NCBI RefSeq assembly: GCF_029223525.1
Contig: NZ_JARHTQ010000035.1
Location: 1 to 64,000 of the forward strand
DNA: 64,000 nt
Origin: Streptantibioticus ferralitis
GTDB taxonomy: Bacteria; Actinomycetota; Actinomycetes; Streptomycetales; Streptomycetaceae
Direction of reading: 5' to 3'
Position 1 is the first letter of the stretch. Every line of letters begins with the position of its first letter. Of this stretch, positions 61,021 through 64,000 are shown in pieces. The position numbers and the translations under genes are program-made. The notes beneath the pieces were generated by a model. The model made no database searches, was not told the origin of the DNA, and was given only the letters and a program-made list of their open reading frames with translations.

Positions 61021-61050
61021 GGCATCAGGGTCCGACATCGACGGCGGCGG

Positions 61051-61128
61051 TCAGCCACGGTCGACCCGCCGTTTCAGCAGGCGGTCCATGTGACTGATGG
61101 CCTCGCGCTGAGTGTCCTGTGCGACGTG
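61051..61128 (-). pseudogene. C-terminal relic of a tyrosine integrase
   Basis: The minus-strand frame ending at 61,051 reads PHVAQDTQREAISHMDRLLK followed by RRVDRG, like the tail after the catalytic Tyr in actinobacterial tyrosine integrases. Upstream the frame is broken by stops and shifts. A separate open minus-strand frame at 61,258-61,434 (PEGAHYSVSLRLSLDPAERA) may be another relic. An integrase next to an attachment site is expected, but its position outside R2 is odd. Confidence 0.45.
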
Positions 61129-61523
61129 CGGTGCCCCTCGGGTGCCTCATCGGGCCCGCCGAACCACTCAACTGAGGCGTCAGACGGTGTGGATCGGGCA
61201 CCGCTCGTTGGCCGCGAGGTGCACAGTCCCCTCTCAGATGTAGCAGCCTCCGTCCAGTCATCCTGTGTCGCCACAGGCGCGTTCGGCGGGATCGAGCGAC
61301 AGCCTCAGGCTCACCGAGTAGTGGGCGCCCTCAGGGTCCTTGCTCTGGCGGTCTGCGGCGACGAGGCGAGAGGCGCGGTCGTCTTGCTGCGGGACAGCAG
61401 AATCGCCAGCGAAGGTTTCAAACCCGAAGCGGGGAGCCTAACCGACCCACGCACAACAGGCCGTCCGGCCCTCGCAACGTCGAACGTCACGGCATATGAA
61501 GGGAGAGAGAAGTTGGAGCATCA

Positions 61524-61760
61524 ATGAGAGTGGAAAATGAAATGTCCAGCAAAGGAGCCCCGCGCCGCGGGATCATGCGAGCGGGCGGTCTCACCGCAGC
61601 AGCCGTGATGGCCACCAGCACGCTCCTCGGCGGCGCCGGCACAGCCCTGGCGAAAGCCGTCCCATACCAACGCACCAGGTATGGTCTCTGGAATGTCCAA
61701 TGGCGGCGGCAGGTCCGTGCACACGATTGCGTGGTCCAACGCCTGCTGAACGTCTGCTGA
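61524..61760 (+). CDS. Small secreted hypothetical protein (possibly truncated)
   Basis: 78 residues from the ATG at 61524 with GGAG 5 bases upstream. A signal peptide, IMRAGGLTAAAVMATSTLLG, is followed by a cleavage site near ALA. The mature part is only about 35 residues with two cysteines (AHDCVVQRLLNVC). It may be a truncated exported protein or a small secreted peptide. Confidence 0.55.
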   Translation: MRVENEMSSKGAPRRGIMRAGGLTAAAVMATSTLLGGAGTALAKAVPYQRTRYGLWNVQWRRQVRAHDCVVQRLLNVC

Positions 61761-62027
61761 CCATACGGTTTGCGGTGTCCGGCGATCACAGTGAAGGCCG
61801 AGGCGGACATGGGCGAAGCGGTGACATCCACGTTTGACATCAACGGGCGTGGATGACCGCGTATCGGGGGGTGGCTCGGCCTGGACTCGCGGAAACCGAC
61901 AAGGCACGCCATCAGGGCGGACAGGGCCAGCGGACGACGGGCGTCCAGCGCACGCGCTCCCCGGGCGGCGGTCCTCAGTTGTCCACAGGCGTCCTCGCAC
62001 CCGCCGGGATTCTCCTAGCATGGCCGG

Positions 62028-64000
62028 ATGACCGCCCTGGAAAACGTCTCCGCTGTCCCAGCCGCCCCAGCCGCCGCTGAGGCGGGCGATGCGCTGCCGG
62101 TGCTGCGTCGCGTGTTCGGGTATGACGCGTTCCGCGGGGAGCAGCAACAGATCATCGACCATGTGGTCAGCGGTGGTGACGCCCTGGTGCTGATGCCCAC
62201 CGGTGGTGGCAAGTCGCTGTGCTACCAGATCCCGGCGCTGGTGCGGGCAGGCGTGGGCGTCGTCATCTCGCCGCTGATCGCGTTGATGCAGGACCAGGTG
62301 GACGCGCTGCGGGCGCTCGGAGTACGGGCCGGATTCCTCAATTCCACACAGGACTTCGACGAACGGCGGCTGGTCGAGGCGGAGTTCCTCGCCGGCGAGT
62401 TGGACCTGCTGTATCTGGCGCCGGAACGGCTGCAGAGCGAGGCGACGCTGAGTCTGCTCGACCGCGGTGAGATCTCGCTGTTCGCCATCGACGAGGCGCA
62501 CTGCGTCGCCTCCTGGGGGCATGACTTCCGGCCGGACTACCTCACGTTGTCCGCGCTGCACGAGCGCTGGCCCAAGGTGCCCCGCATCGCGTTGACCGCC
62601 ACGGCCACCAGGGCGACGCACGCCGAGATCGCGTCCCGGCTGAAGCTGGAGGACGCCCGGCACTTCGTGGCGAGCTTCGACCGGCCGAACATCCAGTACC
62701 GCATCGCGCCCAAGGACGACCCGAAGAAGCAGCTGCTGCACCTGCTGCGCACCGAGCACGCGGGAGACGCGGGCATCGTCTACTGCCTGTCGCGTGCCTC
62801 GGTGGAGAAGACCGCCGAGTTCCTGGTGCGCAACGGGATCGACGCGCTGCCGTACCACGCGGGGCTGGACGCGCGGACCCGCGCCGCCAACCAGTCGCGC
62901 TTCCTTCGCGAGGACGGTCTGGTGGTGGTCGCCACCATCGCGTTCGGCATGGGGATCGACAAGCCGGACGTGCGGTTCGTCGCCCACCTCGATCTGCCCA
63001 AGTCCGTCGAGGGCTACTACCAGGAAACCGGCCGGGCCGGACGGGACGGCCAGCCGTCCACCGCGTGGCTGGCGTACGGGCTCCAAGACGTCGTGCAGCA
63101 GCGCAAGATGATCGAGACCTCCGAGGGCGACGAAGCGCACCGGCGCCGTCTCTCCTCGCATCTCGACGCCATGCTGGCCCTGTGCGAGACGGTCGACTGC
63201 CGCCGGGTGCGGCTGCTGGCGTACTTCGGGCAGCAGGGCGACGCGTGCGGCAACTGCGATACGTGCCTGTCGCCCCCGGAGTCGTGGGACGGGACGGTCG
63301 CCGGGCAGAAGCTCCTGTCGACCGTGGTCCGGCTCAAGCGCGAGCGGAACCAGAAGTTCGGCGCGGGGCAGATCATCGACATCCTGCTCGGCAAGAAGAC
63401 GGCCAAGGTCATCCAGTTCGACCACGACGCGCTGAGCGTCTTCGGGATCGGTACGGAGTTGCGCGAGGCGGAGTGGCGCGGCGTGGTGCGCCAGCTGCTG
63501 GCGCAGGGCCTGCTCGCCGTCGAGGGGGAGTACGGAACGCTGGTGCTCACCGACGCGAGCGGCGAGGTGCTCCGCGGGCAGCGCAAGGTCATGCTGCGAC
63601 GCGAGCCGGAGCGGCCGACGCGGGCCGCGAAGGAAGCGAAGAGCGCCAAGGCCGGGCGCAAGGCCCCTGTCGACCTGCCGGAAGAGGCGGTGCCGGTGTT
63701 CGAGCTGCTGCGGGCCTGGCGTGCGGCCACCGCGAAGGAGCAGGGCGTACCGGCGTATGTGATCTTCCACGACGCGACCCTGCGGGAGATCGCGACCACG
63801 TTCCCGGGCAGCCTGGACGAGCTCGGCACGGTGAACGGCGTCGGCGAGAACAAGCTCGCGAAGTACGGGCAGCAGATCCTGGACGCCCTGTCCGACCTCT
63901 CGCCGAAGGCGAATCAGGACCCGGCCCTCTCCGCAGGGTCAGCGCCCTCCGCAGGCCCGGCGCCCTCCGCAGTGCCCGCACCGTCCGCCGATTCGGCCCC
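62028..64000 (+). CDS. recQ: ATP-dependent DNA helicase RecQ (3' end beyond window)
   Basis: At least 657 residues, open to the right edge. [20 protein letters not shown] (motif 0), [18 protein letters not shown] (Walker A), [20 protein letters not shown] (DEAH plus aromatic-rich loop), [12 protein letters not shown], and [20 protein letters not shown] with [14 protein letters not shown] (motif VI). The zinc-binding RQC domain has [12 protein letters not shown]. The HRDC domain begins near [20 protein letters not shown]. The C-terminal tail is repetitive Ala/Pro/Ser. It functions in recombinational repair. The start ATG at 62028 has only a weak ribosome-binding site. Confidence 0.95.
   Translation, partial: MTALENVSAVPAAPAAAEAGDALPVLRRVFGYDAFRGEQQQIIDHVVSGGDALVLMPTGGGKSLCYQIPALVRAGVGVVISPLIALMQDQVDALRALGVRAGFLNSTQDFDERRLVEAEFLAGELDLLYLAPERLQSEATLSLLDRGEISLFAIDEAHCVASWGHDFRPDYLTLSALHERWPKVPRIALTATATRATHAEIASRLKLEDARHFVASFDRPNIQYRIAPKDDPKKQLLHLLRTEHAGDAGIVYCLSRASVEKTAEFLVRNGIDALPYHAGLDARTRAANQSRFLREDGLVVVATIAFGMGIDKPDVRFVAHLDLPKSVEGYYQETGRAGRDGQPSTAWLAYGLQDVVQQRKMIETSEGDEAHRRRLSSHLDAMLALCETVDCRRVRLLAYFGQQGDACGNCDTCLSPPESWDGTVAGQKLLSTVVRLKRERNQKFGAGQIIDILLGKKTAKVIQFDHDALSVFGIGTELREAEWRGVVRQLLAQGLLAVEGEYGTLVLTDASGEVLRGQRKVMLRREPERPTRAAKEAKSAKAGRKAPVDLPEEAVPVFELLRAWRAATAKEQGVPAYVIFHDATLREIATTFPGSLDELGTVNGVGENKLAKYGQQILDALSDLSPKANQDPALSAGSAPSAGPAPSAVPAPSADSA

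Noticed and set aside
61521-63770. 749-codon minus-strand ORF opposite recQ
   Set aside because: Antisense to all helicase motifs of recQ; biased Arg/His/Gly composition of a shadow frame.

Overview
The window is high-G+C actinobacterial chromosome, most likely from a Streptomyces or a close relative in the Streptomycetaceae. The evidence is a divergent ScbR/AfsA gamma-butyrolactone pair, an HrdD-type group 2 sigma factor, the galU-glp-moaC-mog-acetyltransferase-sepX gene order, frequent GTG starts, and the typical mix of MFS pumps with TetR/MarR regulators.

Layout. 1-3.2 kb: tail of a transposase, then a gamma-butyrolactone receptor (-) facing an AfsA-family synthase (+) and an NAD-dependent epimerase/reductase, with an autoregulatory-element-like palindrome between the divergent genes. 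3.27-8.59 kb: a compact island next to tRNA-Ala(CGC), flanked by two diverged copies of an ~85-bp terminator-containing repeat. It carries a kinase-like phosphotransferase, a coiled-coil/winged-helix-like protein, an HTH protein, a degenerate tyrosine-recombinase-like protein and a translationally coupled DDE-transposase-like protein, plus several repeated operator-like motifs. 8.75-36.2 kb: mostly core chromosome. It holds sepX, a GNAT gene, mog, moaC, glp and galU on the minus strand, a folate cyclo-ligase, a penicillin-acylase family protein, a K+/H+ antiporter, an MFS protein, fmdB behind a CIRCE-like operator, mtnP, mscL, hrdD, a GNAT/MarR/DHA2/TetR group, an AtuA-like protein, a type II NADH dehydrogenase-like flavoprotein, and a divergent pair of secreted glycosidases (GH59 and GH29).

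36.98-61.0 kb: an accessory region that begins at tRNA-Arg(CCT). The last 13 bases of the tRNA gene recur at the ends of two 79-bp repeats (47,135-47,213 and 60,904-60,982), and the second copy is followed by a strong terminator. I read this as two tandem, decayed tRNA-targeted islands. The first carries IS relics and a complete four-gene Wadjet (JetABCD) anti-plasmid operon. The second carries a serine-hydrolase pseudogene interrupted by a 1.08-kb insertion sequence (5-bp target duplication; excision restores the frame), a TetR/MFS pair, a C-A-PCP NRPS gene whose PCP is separated by a frameshift, an intact serine hydrolase, fragments of a lipase, an aconitase and a DNA methyltransferase, a YceI protein and small hypothetical genes. 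61.0-64 kb: an integrase-like relic, a small secreted protein and the start of recQ, which runs off the right edge.

The most noteworthy items are the tRNA-Ala island with its recombinase-like/DDE-like operon, the tandem tRNA-Arg islands with the Wadjet operon, the precisely reconstructable IS insertion, and the CIRCE-like site in front of fmdB. Coordinates and motifs were read directly from the sequence. Family names come from recognition without database searches.
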